DNA of 64,000 bases from Actinopolymorpha alba DSM 45243. Lineage in GTDB: Bacteria > Actinomycetota > Actinomycetes > Propionibacteriales > Actinopolymorphaceae. The position numbers and the translations under genes are program-made. The notes beneath the pieces were generated by a model that did no database searches, was not told the DNA's origin, and saw only the letters and a program-made list of their open reading frames with translations. The DNA lies in NCBI RefSeq assembly GCF_000373925.1, contig NZ_KB892707.1, positions 248,001 through 312,000 on the forward strand. Reading direction: 5' to 3'. Shown here one piece after another: positions 16,150 through 24,847 of this stretch (position 1 is the first letter of the stretch; every line of letters starts with the position of its first letter).

Positions 16150-17445
16150 GTGACGAAAGTCGTTGCAGTCGACGTCCATGACGTGCGGTTCCCTACGTCC
16201 TTGGGTCTGCATGGTTCGGACGCCATGAACCCCGACCCTGACTATTCCGCGGCGTACGTCGTGCTCCGGACCAGTGACGGTCCGGAGGGGCACGGCTTCG
16301 CGTTCACCATCGGACGGGGGAACGAGGTCCAGTGCGCGGCGATCCGCGCGCTCGCTCCGGCCCTGGTCGGGCGGGACGTCGAGGCGATCTGCGGCGACTT
16401 CGGCAGCGTCTACCACGAACTCGTCTACGACTCGCAGTTTCGCTGGCTTGGCCCCGAGAAGGGCATCATGCACATGGCGATCGGGGCGGTCGTCAACGCG
16501 GTCTGGGACCTTGCCGCCAAGCGCGCCGGCAAGCCGGTCTGGAAGCTGCTGGCCGACATGACGCCGGACGAGATCGTCGGGTTGGTCGACTGGCGCTACC
16601 TGAGTGACGCGCTGACCCCCGACGAGGCGCTCGACCTGCTCAAGAAGGCCGAACCCGGTCGCGCCGACCGTGAACGCCGGCTCCGCGCCGAGGGGTTGGC
16701 GGCGTACACCACCACACCGGGCTGGTTGGGGTACGACGACGCGACCGCCGAGCGGCTGGCCCGGGAGGCCGTCGCGCAGGGATTCCGGCAGATCAAGCTC
16801 AAGGTGGGCCACAACCTCGACGACGACCGCCGCCGGCTGGCGGTGGCGCGCAAGGCCGTGGGACCGGAGATCCGGATCGCCGTCGATGCCAACCAGTGCT
16901 GGGACGTCGCCGACGCCGTGTCCTGGGTGGGGCAGCTGCGGGAGTTCGACCCGTGGTGGGTCGAGGAACCCACCTCACCTGACGACGTGCTCGGCCACCG
17001 CGCCATCCGGGACGGCATCGCGCCGATCAAGGTCGCGACCGGCGAGCACGCCCAGAACCGCGTCGTCGTCAAGCAGCTGTTGCAGGCGGGGGCGATCGAC
17101 ATCCTCCAGCTGGACGCGGCCCGGGTCGGTGGCGTCAACGAGAACGTCGCCATCCTGTTGCTGGCCGCGAAGTTCGGCGTACCCGTATGTCCGCACGCGG
17201 GTGGAGTCGGGCTCTGCGAGATGGTGCGGCACCTCGCGATGTTCGACGAGGTGGCGGTGGCGGGCCACACACCGGACCGGGTCGTGGAATTCGCCGATCA
17301 CCTGCATGAGTACTTCGTCGACCCGGCGGTGATCCGGAACGGCGCGTACGTCGCGCCGGACGTGCCGGGGTTCTCGGCGCAGATGCGGCCCGAGGCGCTG
17401 GAGCGGTTCCGCTTCCCCGACGGCCCTGCCTGGTCTGGTTCCTGA
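16150..17445 (+). CDS. fucD: L-fuconate dehydratase (enolase superfamily)
   Basis: A 431-residue enolase-superfamily acid-sugar dehydratase that turns L-fuconate into 2-keto-3-deoxy-L-fuconate. The N-terminal run [22 protein letters not shown] and [14 protein letters not shown] is close to a signature of FucD. In the barrel, IKLKVG supplies the catalytic Lys, [15 protein letters not shown] and ATGEHAQNR supply metal ligands, and [11 protein letters not shown] the His. GTG 16150 is chosen because AAGGAG lies five bases before it; an upstream ATG at 16108 lacks this and would add residues foreign to the family. The later steps of the pathway (dehydrogenase/aldolase) are not in the window. Confidence 0.93.
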   Translation: MTKVVAVDVHDVRFPTSLGLHGSDAMNPDPDYSAAYVVLRTSDGPEGHGFAFTIGRGNEVQCAAIRALAPALVGRDVEAICGDFGSVYHELVYDSQFRWLGPEKGIMHMAIGAVVNAVWDLAAKRAGKPVWKLLADMTPDEIVGLVDWRYLSDALTPDEALDLLKKAEPGRADRERRLRAEGLAAYTTTPGWLGYDDATAERLAREAVAQGFRQIKLKVGHNLDDDRRRLAVARKAVGPEIRIAVDANQCWDVADAVSWVGQLREFDPWWVEEPTSPDDVLGHRAIRDGIAPIKVATGEHAQNRVVVKQLLQAGAIDILQLDAARVGGVNENVAILLLAAKFGVPVCPHAGGVGLCEMVRHLAMFDEVAVAGHTPDRVVEFADHLHEYFVDPAVIRNGAYVAPDVPGFSAQMRPEALERFRFPDGPAWSGS

Positions 17446-17457
17446 ACGTCGCGGTCT

Positions 17458-17488
17458 GGACCGGCGTCGATGGTGGCGCCGGTCCTTT
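17458..17488 (+). terminator. Terminator after L-fuconate dehydratase
   Basis: GGACCGGCG at 17458-17466 pairs perfectly with 17477-17485 and is followed by TTT. It begins 12 bp after the stop codon and ahead of the convergent lipoprotein gene. This is the clearest rho-independent shape in the window. Confidence 0.7.
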
Positions 17489-17558
17489 CCTGGGCGGGGC
17501 CCCTCGGCCACGAGCGCGGGTGAAGGGGTCCCTCCACCCGACGGGCGATGGCGACGGG

Positions 17559-18098
17559 TCAGCTGGTGACCTTGACCACCTTGCCGGAGGAGCCGTCGAC
17601 GACGGTCCGGTCGCCCAAGGGGCGGTCAAGACGGACCGTCGTGGACTTGTCCTGGATGACCTGGACGCAGCTGAGCTTCTGGTCAGACGGCTGGGGCTTG
17701 CGCCGGTGGAGCGAGATGGTTACGGCGTCAGCACGCTGGTCGACCTTGGCCTCGCGGAGGCCAGGGGCGCACGGGGTCGACAGTGTGTAGCTGACCGTGA
17801 GGGTCTGGCCTGACTTGGCTCCGGTCACGGCGCTGATCGGGATCAGCGGCGACCAGGTCCCGTCATCCGGCGGCGCGGCGGGCGGCATGCCCGGAACCGT
17901 CTTCTTGTCCGACTCGGAAGGGACCGGCCCAGCGGTGGGTGAGCCCGTGGGCGTGCCCGCCTCAGTTGGGGACGCGGTGGCCGACGGCTCGGGCGTACCC
18001 CCGGATCCGACGGTCACCTCCGCGCCACACGACATGAGCAGGAGGCCGGCGGACACGAGCGCGGCTGCCCTGAGGAGATGGGTGGCGCGAGGCTTCAT
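17559..18098 (-). CDS. Putative lipoprotein of unknown function
   Basis: A 179-residue protein with a lipoprotein signal: basic MKPRATHLLR, a hydrophobic stretch and the lipobox LMSC (Cys 24). A Thr/Ser/Pro/Glu-rich linker covers residues 35-80, followed by a small beta-rich domain with two cysteines (STPCAPG and KLSCVQV) that may pair. I do not recognise the domain. It should sit on the outer face of the membrane. It converges on fucD and diverges from the adenosine kinase gene across a 363-bp gap that carries the paired palindromes. Confidence 0.7.
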   Translation of the reverse strand: MKPRATHLLRAAALVSAGLLLMSCGAEVTVGSGGTPEPSATASPTEAGTPTGSPTAGPVPSESDKKTVPGMPPAAPPDDGTWSPLIPISAVTGAKSGQTLTVSYTLSTPCAPGLREAKVDQRADAVTISLHRRKPQPSDQKLSCVQVIQDKSTTVRLDRPLGDRTVVDGSSGKVVKVTS

Positions 18099-18461
18099 GG
18101 CTGCCTCCAGCAGGTCGATCGCCGACAGTTCAAGGAACGTACGCCAGGTGAGACGCGGTCGCCTGAACGCGGGTTCCGAGGGGTTGCGGCGCTCGCTGAA
18201 TGATCACGTATACGTGGTCATTACCAGCTTCACGTGGTGTCGACACCATGTGAGGCATGCAATGACCACGTATACGTGGTCATTCAGGCCGCCACACTGA
18301 GCTGCCGGTTGTCCCGGTCGCGCCCGCTGCCTGGGTATGGTGGCCGCACCCCGGTTGGCCCGGATGACGAGGACCAGGTTGTCCATGGCACCGGCCGGCG
18401 TGGCCAGACCCGCCGCCTCACCGTTCCGTCCCACCACGTACCCACATGAAGGGCGCATCCT
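18099..18461. other. 363-bp divergent intergenic region upstream of adoK
   Basis: It separates the lipoprotein start from the adenosine kinase start and contains no gene I can support. Its main content is palindromic repeat A, copy 1 (18199-18284). The region from 18285 to the GAAGGG ribosome site at about 18448 should hold the adoK promoter, but I could not assign -35 and -10 boxes. Confidence 0.55.
18199..18284. repeat. Palindromic repeat A, copy 1: two 24-bp palindromes around a stem-loop
   Basis: A near-perfect 24-bp palindrome at 18199-18222 (half-site AATGATCACGTA, the other half with GG for the symmetric GA) and a perfect one at 18261-18284 (half-site AATGACCACGTA) flank a stem-loop at 18228-18255 (CTTCACGTGGTG, loop TCGA, CACCATGTGAGG). 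The same palindrome and a longer form of the stem-loop recur at 24.2 and 31.0 kb. Confidence 0.85.
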
Positions 18462-19463
18462 GTGCGAATCGCGGTCACCGGATCGATTGCCACCGACCAT
18501 CTCATGACGTTCGACGGCAAGTTCCGCGACTCCCTGGTTGTTGACCAGCTCGACAAGATCTCGCTGTCCTTCCTGGTCGAGGAACTCGAGGTGCGGCGCG
18601 GCGGCTGTGCGGCCAACATCGCCTTCGGCATGGCCTGCCTCGGCCTGCGGCCGGTGCTCGTCGGCGCCGTGGGCCAGGACTTCGACGACTACCGCGCGTG
18701 GTTGGAACGCCACGGCGTCGACTGTGACAGCATCCACGTCTCCGAGCTCAAGCACACGGCGCGGTTCGTGTGTACGACGGACTCGACGCACGCCCAGATC
18801 GCGACCTTCTACACCGGTGCGATGGCCGAGGCCCGTCAGATCGAGCTGGCTCCGGTCGCGGCCCGGATGGGCGGGCTCGACCTGGTGGTGGTCGGCCCCA
18901 ACGATCCGGCGGCGATGGTCCGGCACACCGAGGAGTGCCAGAGCAAGGGGTACGCCTTCGCCGCGGACCCGTCCCAGCAGCTCGCCTGGTCCGATGGTGA
19001 CCTGATCCGGTCGCTCCTCGACGGTGCGACGTACTTCTTCTCGAATGAGTACGAAGCCGCTCTGACAGAGCAGAAGACCGGCTGGTCCGCCGACGAGATC
19101 CTCTCCCGCGTCCAGGTCCGTATCACCACACTGGGTGCCAAGGGGGTCCGTATCGACCGCAAGGGGGAGCCGCCGATCCAGGTTGGCTGCCCGCCTGAGG
19201 AGCGCAAGGCTGATCCGACCGGCGTCGGCGACGGCTTCCGGGCCGGCTTCCTCGCGGGGATCGGCTGGGGCCTCAGCATGGAGCGGGCGGCACAGGTGGG
19301 ATGTCTGCTCGCGACCCACGTCATCGAGACGACGGGGACGCAGGAGTACGCCCTCCTGCCGGCGACGTTCCTGACCCGCCTGGCACAGGCGTACGGCGAC
19401 AGTGCGGCGACCGACGTCGAGGCCCTCCTGCTCCACCGGCCGGCCGAGCCGGAGCTCGGGTAG
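18462..19463 (+). CDS. adoK: Adenosine kinase (PfkB family, actinobacterial type)
   Basis: A 333-residue PfkB-fold kinase that phosphorylates adenosine to AMP. It matches the mycobacterial adenosine kinase from end to end: AVTGSIATDHLM at the start, LSFLVEEL, RRGGCAANIAFGMA, TARFVCTTD, AADPSQQLAW, and the catalytic DPTGVGDGFRAGFL (Asp base near residue 255). GTG 18462 has GAAGGG eight bases upstream. This gene lies next to ctaC in mycobacteria as well, so synteny supports the call. The final 15 residues (EALLLHRPAEPELG) run past the usual end. Confidence 0.88.
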   Translation: MRIAVTGSIATDHLMTFDGKFRDSLVVDQLDKISLSFLVEELEVRRGGCAANIAFGMACLGLRPVLVGAVGQDFDDYRAWLERHGVDCDSIHVSELKHTARFVCTTDSTHAQIATFYTGAMAEARQIELAPVAARMGGLDLVVVGPNDPAAMVRHTEECQSKGYAFAADPSQQLAWSDGDLIRSLLDGATYFFSNEYEAALTEQKTGWSADEILSRVQVRITTLGAKGVRIDRKGEPPIQVGCPPEERKADPTGVGDGFRAGFLAGIGWGLSMERAAQVGCLLATHVIETTGTQEYALLPATFLTRLAQAYGDSAATDVEALLLHRPAEPELG

Positions 19464-19637
19464 GGCTGTGGGCACGCCCGAGGGCGCGACGCGCCGCACC
19501 CGCCGTGCGGTGGGGTGCGTCACCGAGCCGGGGAGTCCTCCGAGTAGGGTTCTGTCGCTGATACGAGGTTGCATCGCGGTCCGCCGGACAGTCCCGACTG
19601 TCGGTGACGTGCGGGTCCGAAGGGAGAAAGGCATCCC

Positions 19638-20522
19638 GTGAGGTCGAACGCTGGCGAACGCTCGCCACGCCGTGTCCTACGCAGGGCCTCCGTGGCGTCT
19701 CTTGCGGGGTTCGTGGTGCTGCTGGCGAGCGGGTGCTCCGCCCAGGAGCTTGATACGTGGAAGCGTGTCGGCATGCCGCCCCCGGCCAGTGACCGGGCCA
19801 CCCACACGCTGAGCCTGTGGCAGGGAGCCTGGATCGCCGCGCTGGCCGTCGGCGTGCTCGTGTGGGGACTCATCATCTGGGCGGTCATCGCCTACCGCCG
19901 CCGTGACGACTCGGTCCCGCCCCAGACGCGCTACCACCTGCCGATCGAGATCCTCTACTCCGCGGTCCCGTTTGTCATCATCGCGGTGCTCTTCTACTTC
20001 ACGATCCGCGACCAGAACGCCATCCTGAAGGTCGACAAGGAGCACCCGCCGGCCAACGTCGTCAACGTCATCGGCCAGCAGTGGAGCTGGACCTTCAACT
20101 ACCTCGAGAACCCCGAGGTCGGCACCACGGTCTGGGAGACCGGGACGCCTGGGGAGCTCCCGACGCTCTATCTCCCGGTCGGTGAGAAGGTCGGGTTCAA
20201 GCTGAACTCCCCGGATGTCATCCACTCGTTCTTCGTCCCGGCGTTCCTGTTCAAGCTGGACGTCATTCCGGGCAAGGAAAACTACTTCGAGCTCACCCCC
20301 ACCAAGGAGGGCGAGTTCGCCGGCAAGTGTGCGGAGCTGTGTGGCGTACTCCACTCGCGGATGCTCTTCACGGTGCACGTGGTGAGCAAGCAGGAGTACA
20401 TCGCCCACCTCAGGGAGCTCAAGGCCAAGGGACAGACCGGTGAGGTCACCGGAGGCGCGCATTCGACGACCCAGCAGGGCCTCGAATCCGGGAGCCGTGC
20501 TGCTGAGGGAGTGACCAAGTGA
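19638..20522 (+). CDS. ctaC: Cytochrome c oxidase subunit II (CtaC)
   Basis: A 294-residue lipoprotein subunit of the aa3 oxidase. A signal peptide ends in the lipobox LASGC (Cys 32); two membrane helices follow at about residues 58-88 and 100-125. The extracytoplasmic cupredoxin domain carries the complete CuA site: DVIHSFFVP (His), then [12 protein letters not shown] (Cys, Cys, His, Met). QQWSWTFNY is the usual aromatic electron-entry region. GTG 19638 follows AGGGAGAAAGG. Its stop overlaps the ctaD GTG by four bases. The C-terminal 35 residues are a polar tail. Confidence 0.96.
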   Translation: MRSNAGERSPRRVLRRASVASLAGFVVLLASGCSAQELDTWKRVGMPPPASDRATHTLSLWQGAWIAALAVGVLVWGLIIWAVIAYRRRDDSVPPQTRYHLPIEILYSAVPFVIIAVLFYFTIRDQNAILKVDKEHPPANVVNVIGQQWSWTFNYLENPEVGTTVWETGTPGELPTLYLPVGEKVGFKLNSPDVIHSFFVPAFLFKLDVIPGKENYFELTPTKEGEFAGKCAELCGVLHSRMLFTVHVVSKQEYIAHLRELKAKGQTGEVTGGAHSTTQQGLESGSRAAEGVTK

Positions 20523-22297
20523 CGATTCTCGGCGAACGCCCGGCGACGACCGCGGTCGGCGCCGCTCCCCAACGGAAGCGGTCCGCTGGCCGGATCCTGG
20601 TCTCGTGGATCACGAGCACCGATCACAAGGTCATCGGGAACCTCTACCTCATCACGTCCTTCGCGTTCTTCCTCGTCGGTGGGCTGATGGCCCTCCTCAT
20701 GCGGTCGGAGCTGGCGCGACCGGGCATGCAGGTCCTCGGCCAGGCCAAGGGTGAGGAGATCTTCAACCAGCTCTTCACGATGCACGGCACGATCATGCTG
20801 TTCCTCTTCGCGACCCCGCTCTTCGTGGGCTTCGCGAACGTGATCATGCCGCTGCAGATCGGGTCGCCCGACGTGGCGTTCCCGCGGCTCAACATGTTCA
20901 GCTACTGGCTGTTCCTGCTGGGCGGTCTCATCGTGCTGTCGGGGTTCCTCGCGCCGGGCGGTGCGGCCGACTTCGGCTGGACCGGCTACGCGCCCCTGTC
21001 CGACGCGGTCCGGTCACCGGGCGTCGGTGGTGACCTGTGGGTCATGGGCCTTTATCTCTCGGGTCTTGGCACCATCCTCGGCGCGGTCAACTTCGTCACG
21101 ACGATCTTCTGCATGCGGGCGCCGGGCATGACGATGTTCCGGATGCCGATCTTCACCTGGAACATCCTCGTGACGAGCGTGCTCGTGCTGATCGCCTTCC
21201 CGATCCTGGCGGGTGCGCTGCTGGCGCTGGAGGCCGACCGGCTGTTCGGTGCCCACATCTTCGACCCGGCCAACGGCGGGCCGTTGCTGTGGCAGCACCT
21301 GTTCTGGTTCTTCGGTCACCCCGAGGTCTACATCATCGCGTTGCCGTTCTTCGGCATCATCACCGAGATCCTGCCGGTGTTCAGCCGCAAGCCGTTGTTC
21401 GGCTACATCGGCATGATCATCGCCACCATGGGGATCGCGGCCCTGTCCGTGGCGGTGTGGGCCCACCACATGTTCGTGACGGGAAGCGTCAACCTACCGT
21501 TCTTCTCGTTCATGACGTTCCTCATCGCCGTACCAACCGGCATCAAGTTCTTCAACTGGATCGGCACGATGTGGCGGGGGTCGTTGACCTTCGAGACACC
21601 GATGCTGTGGTCGGTCGGCTTCCTGGTGACCTTCCTGTTCGGCGGTCTCACGGGCGTCATCCTCGCCTCGCCACCGCTGGACTTCCACGTCAGCGACACT
21701 TACTTCGTGGTGGCCCACTTCCACTACGTGGTCTTCGGCACGGTGGTGTTCGCGATGTTCGCGGGCTTCTACTTCTGGTGGCCGAAGATGACCGGGCGGA
21801 TGCTCAACGAGCGGCTCGGCAAGATCCACTTCTGGACGCTGTTCTTCGGCTTCCACCTGACGTTCATGGTCCAGCACTGGCTCGGTGTCGAGGGCATGCC
21901 GCGCCGGTACGCCGACTACATGGTGAGCGACGGTTACACCACCCTCAACACCGTGTCGACCGTGGGCGCCTTCCTGCTCGGCATGTCGACGTTGCCCTTC
22001 CTGCTCAACGTCTTCCAGTCGTTCCGGAGCCCGAAGGTCGAGGTCGATGACCCGTGGGGTTGGGGCCGCTCGCTGGAGTGGGCGACCTCATCGCCGCCAC
22101 CACGCCACAACTTCACGTCGATCCCGCGGGTGCGGTCGGAGAGTCCGGCGTTCGACCTCCACCACCCCGAGATCGCGTTCGGCGAACTCGTCACGGCTCC
22201 GGTGGGAGCCGGCGTCGCCGACGCTCCGGACCTGTCGGGTCGCCGTGAGCATGTGCAAGAGACGATCTCGAACGAGAAGCGGGAGGACCGTTCGTGA
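20519..22297 (+). CDS. ctaD: Cytochrome c oxidase subunit I (CtaD)
   Basis: A 592-residue haem-copper oxidase subunit I with about 12 membrane helices. It binds haem a, haem a3 and CuB and reduces oxygen to water. Landmarks: HGTIMLFLF (haem a His), [15 protein letters not shown] (CuB His-Tyr crosslink region), WAHHMFVTG (CuB His pair) and [11 protein letters not shown] (haem a3 and haem a His). The first 25 residues and a polar C-terminal tail of about 60 residues lie outside the membrane. GTGA overlaps at both ends couple it to ctaC and ctaF. Confidence 0.97.
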   Translation: MTILGERPATTAVGAAPQRKRSAGRILVSWITSTDHKVIGNLYLITSFAFFLVGGLMALLMRSELARPGMQVLGQAKGEEIFNQLFTMHGTIMLFLFATPLFVGFANVIMPLQIGSPDVAFPRLNMFSYWLFLLGGLIVLSGFLAPGGAADFGWTGYAPLSDAVRSPGVGGDLWVMGLYLSGLGTILGAVNFVTTIFCMRAPGMTMFRMPIFTWNILVTSVLVLIAFPILAGALLALEADRLFGAHIFDPANGGPLLWQHLFWFFGHPEVYIIALPFFGIITEILPVFSRKPLFGYIGMIIATMGIAALSVAVWAHHMFVTGSVNLPFFSFMTFLIAVPTGIKFFNWIGTMWRGSLTFETPMLWSVGFLVTFLFGGLTGVILASPPLDFHVSDTYFVVAHFHYVVFGTVVFAMFAGFYFWWPKMTGRMLNERLGKIHFWTLFFGFHLTFMVQHWLGVEGMPRRYADYMVSDGYTTLNTVSTVGAFLLGMSTLPFLLNVFQSFRSPKVEVDDPWGWGRSLEWATSSPPPRHNFTSIPRVRSESPAFDLHHPEIAFGELVTAPVGAGVADAPDLSGRREHVQETISNEKREDRS

Positions 22298-22689
22298 AGG
22301 TCGAGGGGATCATCTTTGTGATCCTGGCTGCGTTCTTCGTGATCGTCACGCCGGTTTACTGGTTCCTGTCGTACGACCCGACGGGCACCAGCGCGCTGGT
22401 CCTGACCACGTTGCTCGCCCTGCTCATCGCGTTCTACGCGCTGCTGACGGCACGGCGGATCGGGCCACGTCCCGAAGACCGCAAGGACGCTGAGATCGAG
22501 GAGGGTGCGGGGGAGGTCGGCTTCTTCAGCCCGTACAGCTGGTGGCCGCTGTTCTGTGCCCTGTCGCTCGCGGTGTGTGTGTTGGGCATCGTGTTCGGCT
22601 GGTGGTTGTTCCTCATCGGCGCGGGCTTCGGCACGGTGTCGGTGTTGGGCTTCGTCTTCGAGTACTACCGAGGCGAGCACGCACACTGA
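22294..22689 (+). CDS. ctaF: Cytochrome c oxidase subunit IV, actinobacterial type (CtaF)
   Basis: A 131-residue membrane protein with four predicted helices, in two pairs separated by a charged loop ([23 protein letters not shown]). Size, position behind ctaD and the [10 protein letters not shown] stretch fit CtaF, the small aa3 subunit of the actinobacterial bcc-aa3 supercomplex. It starts on the GTG of a GTGA overlap with ctaD. No terminator is obvious in the 150 bp before the L,D-transpeptidase gene. Confidence 0.93.
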   Translation: MKVEGIIFVILAAFFVIVTPVYWFLSYDPTGTSALVLTTLLALLIAFYALLTARRIGPRPEDRKDAEIEEGAGEVGFFSPYSWWPLFCALSLAVCVLGIVFGWWLFLIGAGFGTVSVLGFVFEYYRGEHAH

Positions 22690-22839
22690 CCGTCACCGTT
22701 CATGACGTGTGAGTGGTCTTTTCTTTGACGTAGATCGGCATGCAACTTCTTTGGGGCAGGGGGCGTCCTTCAAGCGAAGGATTGCCTTCATGAGGGGATT
22801 GCGCAGGCCTGACCAGGCCCGCCGACACAGGGAGTCAAG

Positions 22840-24069
22840 ATGGGACGACGGGGGCGCTCGGCATCACGGCCGCGTGTCATGGGCTTCCTTGCCGCCTTGG
22901 TGGCCGTGGCCTTGTTGGCCGGCTGCCAGGCGGAGTCGGGGGGGACGCCGATCGAGGCGAACGCGAATCCGGGACGGGGTAACAACAAGGGGGCCGTCGC
23001 GACCCCCAGCAAGACACCGACGCCTGCCGCCCGGATCGCGGTGGCGCCAGCGAAGGACGCTGCCGACATCAAGCTCGACTCCAAGGTCGAGGTGACGGCA
23101 TCGGGCGGCACGCTCACCAAGGTTGAGGTGACCACCCAGACGGGCGCTGAGCTCGAGGGCGGCGTGGGCGACGGTGGCACCACCTGGACCGCCACCGAAG
23201 AGCTGGTCCCGAGCACTACGTACAACGTCGAGGCCGAGGCGGTTAACGCCGACGGGCAGCGCACCACGGCTAGCCAGACGTTCACCACCGCGGGTCCGGA
23301 GAAGGTCCTCGGCACCGACATCATGCCGCTCAACGGCAGCACCGTCGGCGTGGGGATGCCGATCGTCGTGAAGTTCACCCAGTCCGTCAAGGACAGGGCC
23401 GCGGTTGAGGAGCGGCTCGTTGTGGAGACCTCCAAGCCGGTCGAGGGTTCCTGGCATTGGTTCAACTCGCGCGAGGTCCACTACCGCCCCAAGACCTACT
23501 GGCCCAGCCACACCGAGGTGACCCTCAACGTCAACACCAAGGGCGTCAACGCCGGTGACGGCGCGTGGGGGATCAAGGACAAGGTCCGTAAGTTCACCGT
23601 AGGTCGCTCCGTCGTCAGCAAGGTGAACCTCAAGAACCACAAGATGAAGGTCTACGTTGACGGCAAGCTTGCCCGCACCATCCCGGTGACCGGCGGCATG
23701 GACGGCTGGGAGACCCGGAGCGGCACCAAGGTCATCCTCGAGAAGCGCACCAACGTGCTCTTCCGGAACGAAGCGATCGGTGAGCGCGAGCATTACCGGC
23801 TGACGTCGAAGTGGGCGCTGCGGGTGACGTGGAGTGGTGAGTTCCTTCACACTGCCGCCTGGTCCACCGGTGCTCAGGGCAACTCCAACGTCAGCCACGG
23901 CTGCATCGGCATGAACACCGCTAACTCCGACTGGCTGTGGCACAACTCAAAGGTCGGCGATCCGGTCGAGACGACCGGCACCAAGGTTCGCATGCCAATC
24001 TACGGCAACGGCTTTGGCGACTGGAACATGTCGTGGGGTGCGTGGAAGGCCGGTAGCGCGCTGAAGTAG
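22840..24069 (+). CDS. L,D-transpeptidase lipoprotein (Ldt, YkuD domain)
   Basis: A 409-residue lipoprotein: basic start, hydrophobic stretch and lipobox LLAGC (Cys 29). Two Ig-like domains follow (about residues 60-150 and 155-250), then a YkuD catalytic domain with ALRVTWSGEFLHTA and SHGCIGMNTANSDWLW, which holds the catalytic His and Cys. Such enzymes form 3-3 crosslinks in peptidoglycan and act outside the membrane; the layout is that of mycobacterial LdtMt2. ATG 22840 has GGGAG five bases upstream. It follows ctaCDF but has its own leader. Confidence 0.93.
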   Translation: MGRRGRSASRPRVMGFLAALVAVALLAGCQAESGGTPIEANANPGRGNNKGAVATPSKTPTPAARIAVAPAKDAADIKLDSKVEVTASGGTLTKVEVTTQTGAELEGGVGDGGTTWTATEELVPSTTYNVEAEAVNADGQRTTASQTFTTAGPEKVLGTDIMPLNGSTVGVGMPIVVKFTQSVKDRAAVEERLVVETSKPVEGSWHWFNSREVHYRPKTYWPSHTEVTLNVNTKGVNAGDGAWGIKDKVRKFTVGRSVVSKVNLKNHKMKVYVDGKLARTIPVTGGMDGWETRSGTKVILEKRTNVLFRNEAIGEREHYRLTSKWALRVTWSGEFLHTAAWSTGAQGNSNVSHGCIGMNTANSDWLWHNSKVGDPVETTGTKVRMPIYGNGFGDWNMSWGAWKAGSALK

Positions 24070-24096
24070 GCGCTCTGATCGGCGTGATTGGTGCTT

Positions 24097-24133
24097 GGGC
24101 CCGGGCGAGCTGGCGGACAGCGCGCCCGGGCCC
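24097..24133 (+). terminator. Terminator-like stem-loop after the L,D-transpeptidase gene
   Basis: GGGCCCGGGCG at 24097-24107 pairs perfectly with 24123-24133. It stands 27 bp beyond the stop codon. There is no T run, so termination is inferred from stem strength and place. Confidence 0.6.
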
Positions 24134-24180
24134 TGAGCATGTGCCAGCGACTTCGAAGCTTGTGCGCCGTCGACGGGCCT

Positions 24181-24420
24181 GTCCGGTAGATCCGGCTTCC
24201 TGGTGGGGGCCTGCCCCGTAATGATCACGTATACGTGGTCATTACGGGCTTCACATGGCATGGACGCCATGCAAAGCAGGTGCTAGCCGTGTGAAGTACC
24301 CGCCGGTGTACACGATGTGAGACAACGCCTGGATTGATCAGAGTGTGAGACGAGGCTCGCGCGGGTTCCGGTTGTCGTTAGTTGTCACCGCTCACCTCAC
24401 CGGCCAGCCACCACCTCACA
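24181..24420. repeat. Palindromic repeat A, copy 2 (full length)
   Basis: A 240-bp element closely similar to 30965-31194. In order: GTAGATCCGGC; a 34-bp palindrome at 24215-24248 with one mismatched pair; a stem-loop region (CTTCACATGGC opening, GCCGTGTGAAG closing) with an inner hairpin GCATGGACGCCATGC; the motif TGTGAGAC twice; and an end rich in CTCACC/CTCACA, roughly inverted to TGTGAGA. No protein is encoded. Confidence 0.8.
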
Positions 24421-24636
24421 AAGCACCAGGCCGCTCCTCATCCACAACGGCCAGGCAAACCCCAGGACCTCAACGAAGATCTACGGGACACGCCCCAGCC
24501 CGGCTGACGGCTCTGACGGGCTCTGAACCCGGGGTGGCTGGGTGCCGTACGACTTTCCGAAGGTGCCCCCGTGTCGTCGACACCCCCGCGCAGATCGGTG
24601 CCGTTCCTTCGGACAACTCCTCGGCACAGCTAGGCC

Positions 24637-24710
24637 GTTCATGATCAAGTCCGAGAAGCTGTTCACCGAACCGGCCTGGAATGAACAGTTTCTCGGACTT
24701 GATCATGAAC
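24637..24710. repeat. Inverted repeat with 29-bp arms
   Basis: The arm at 24637-24665 (begins GTTCATGATCAAGTCCGAG) pairs with 24682-24710 with a single G-T type mismatch around a 16-base loop. It lies 137 bp beyond the qcrB stop. It may end qcrB transcription, but its length exceeds a normal terminator; other long hairpins in this window have different stem sequences. Confidence 0.85.
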
Positions 24711-24847
24711 CAACCCGCCGGCGCCCGGCCTGCCGTGACGGGGCCAGAGGCGGGAGAGCCCTGGATGCCAAGCGCACAAACGAATCGGGTGCCGCGACCA
24801 ACCATCGTGGTCGCGGCACCCGATAGGAGCCAGGAAGCTCAGTCGCT

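Larger units (their letters stand above)
24070..24847. other. 778-bp gene-free region between Ldt and qcrB
   Basis: The two flanking genes converge here. The region holds a terminator-like stem-loop (24097-24133), palindromic repeat A copy 2 (24181-24420) and a very long inverted repeat (24637-24710). Short open frames exist but have no ribosome site or recognisable protein, so I call none. Confidence 0.65.

Noticed and set aside
24181-24420. A complete insertion sequence at the repeat A locus
   Set aside because: The element is only 240 bp, has no open frame for a transposase and no clear target-site duplication. A non-autonomous element remains possible.
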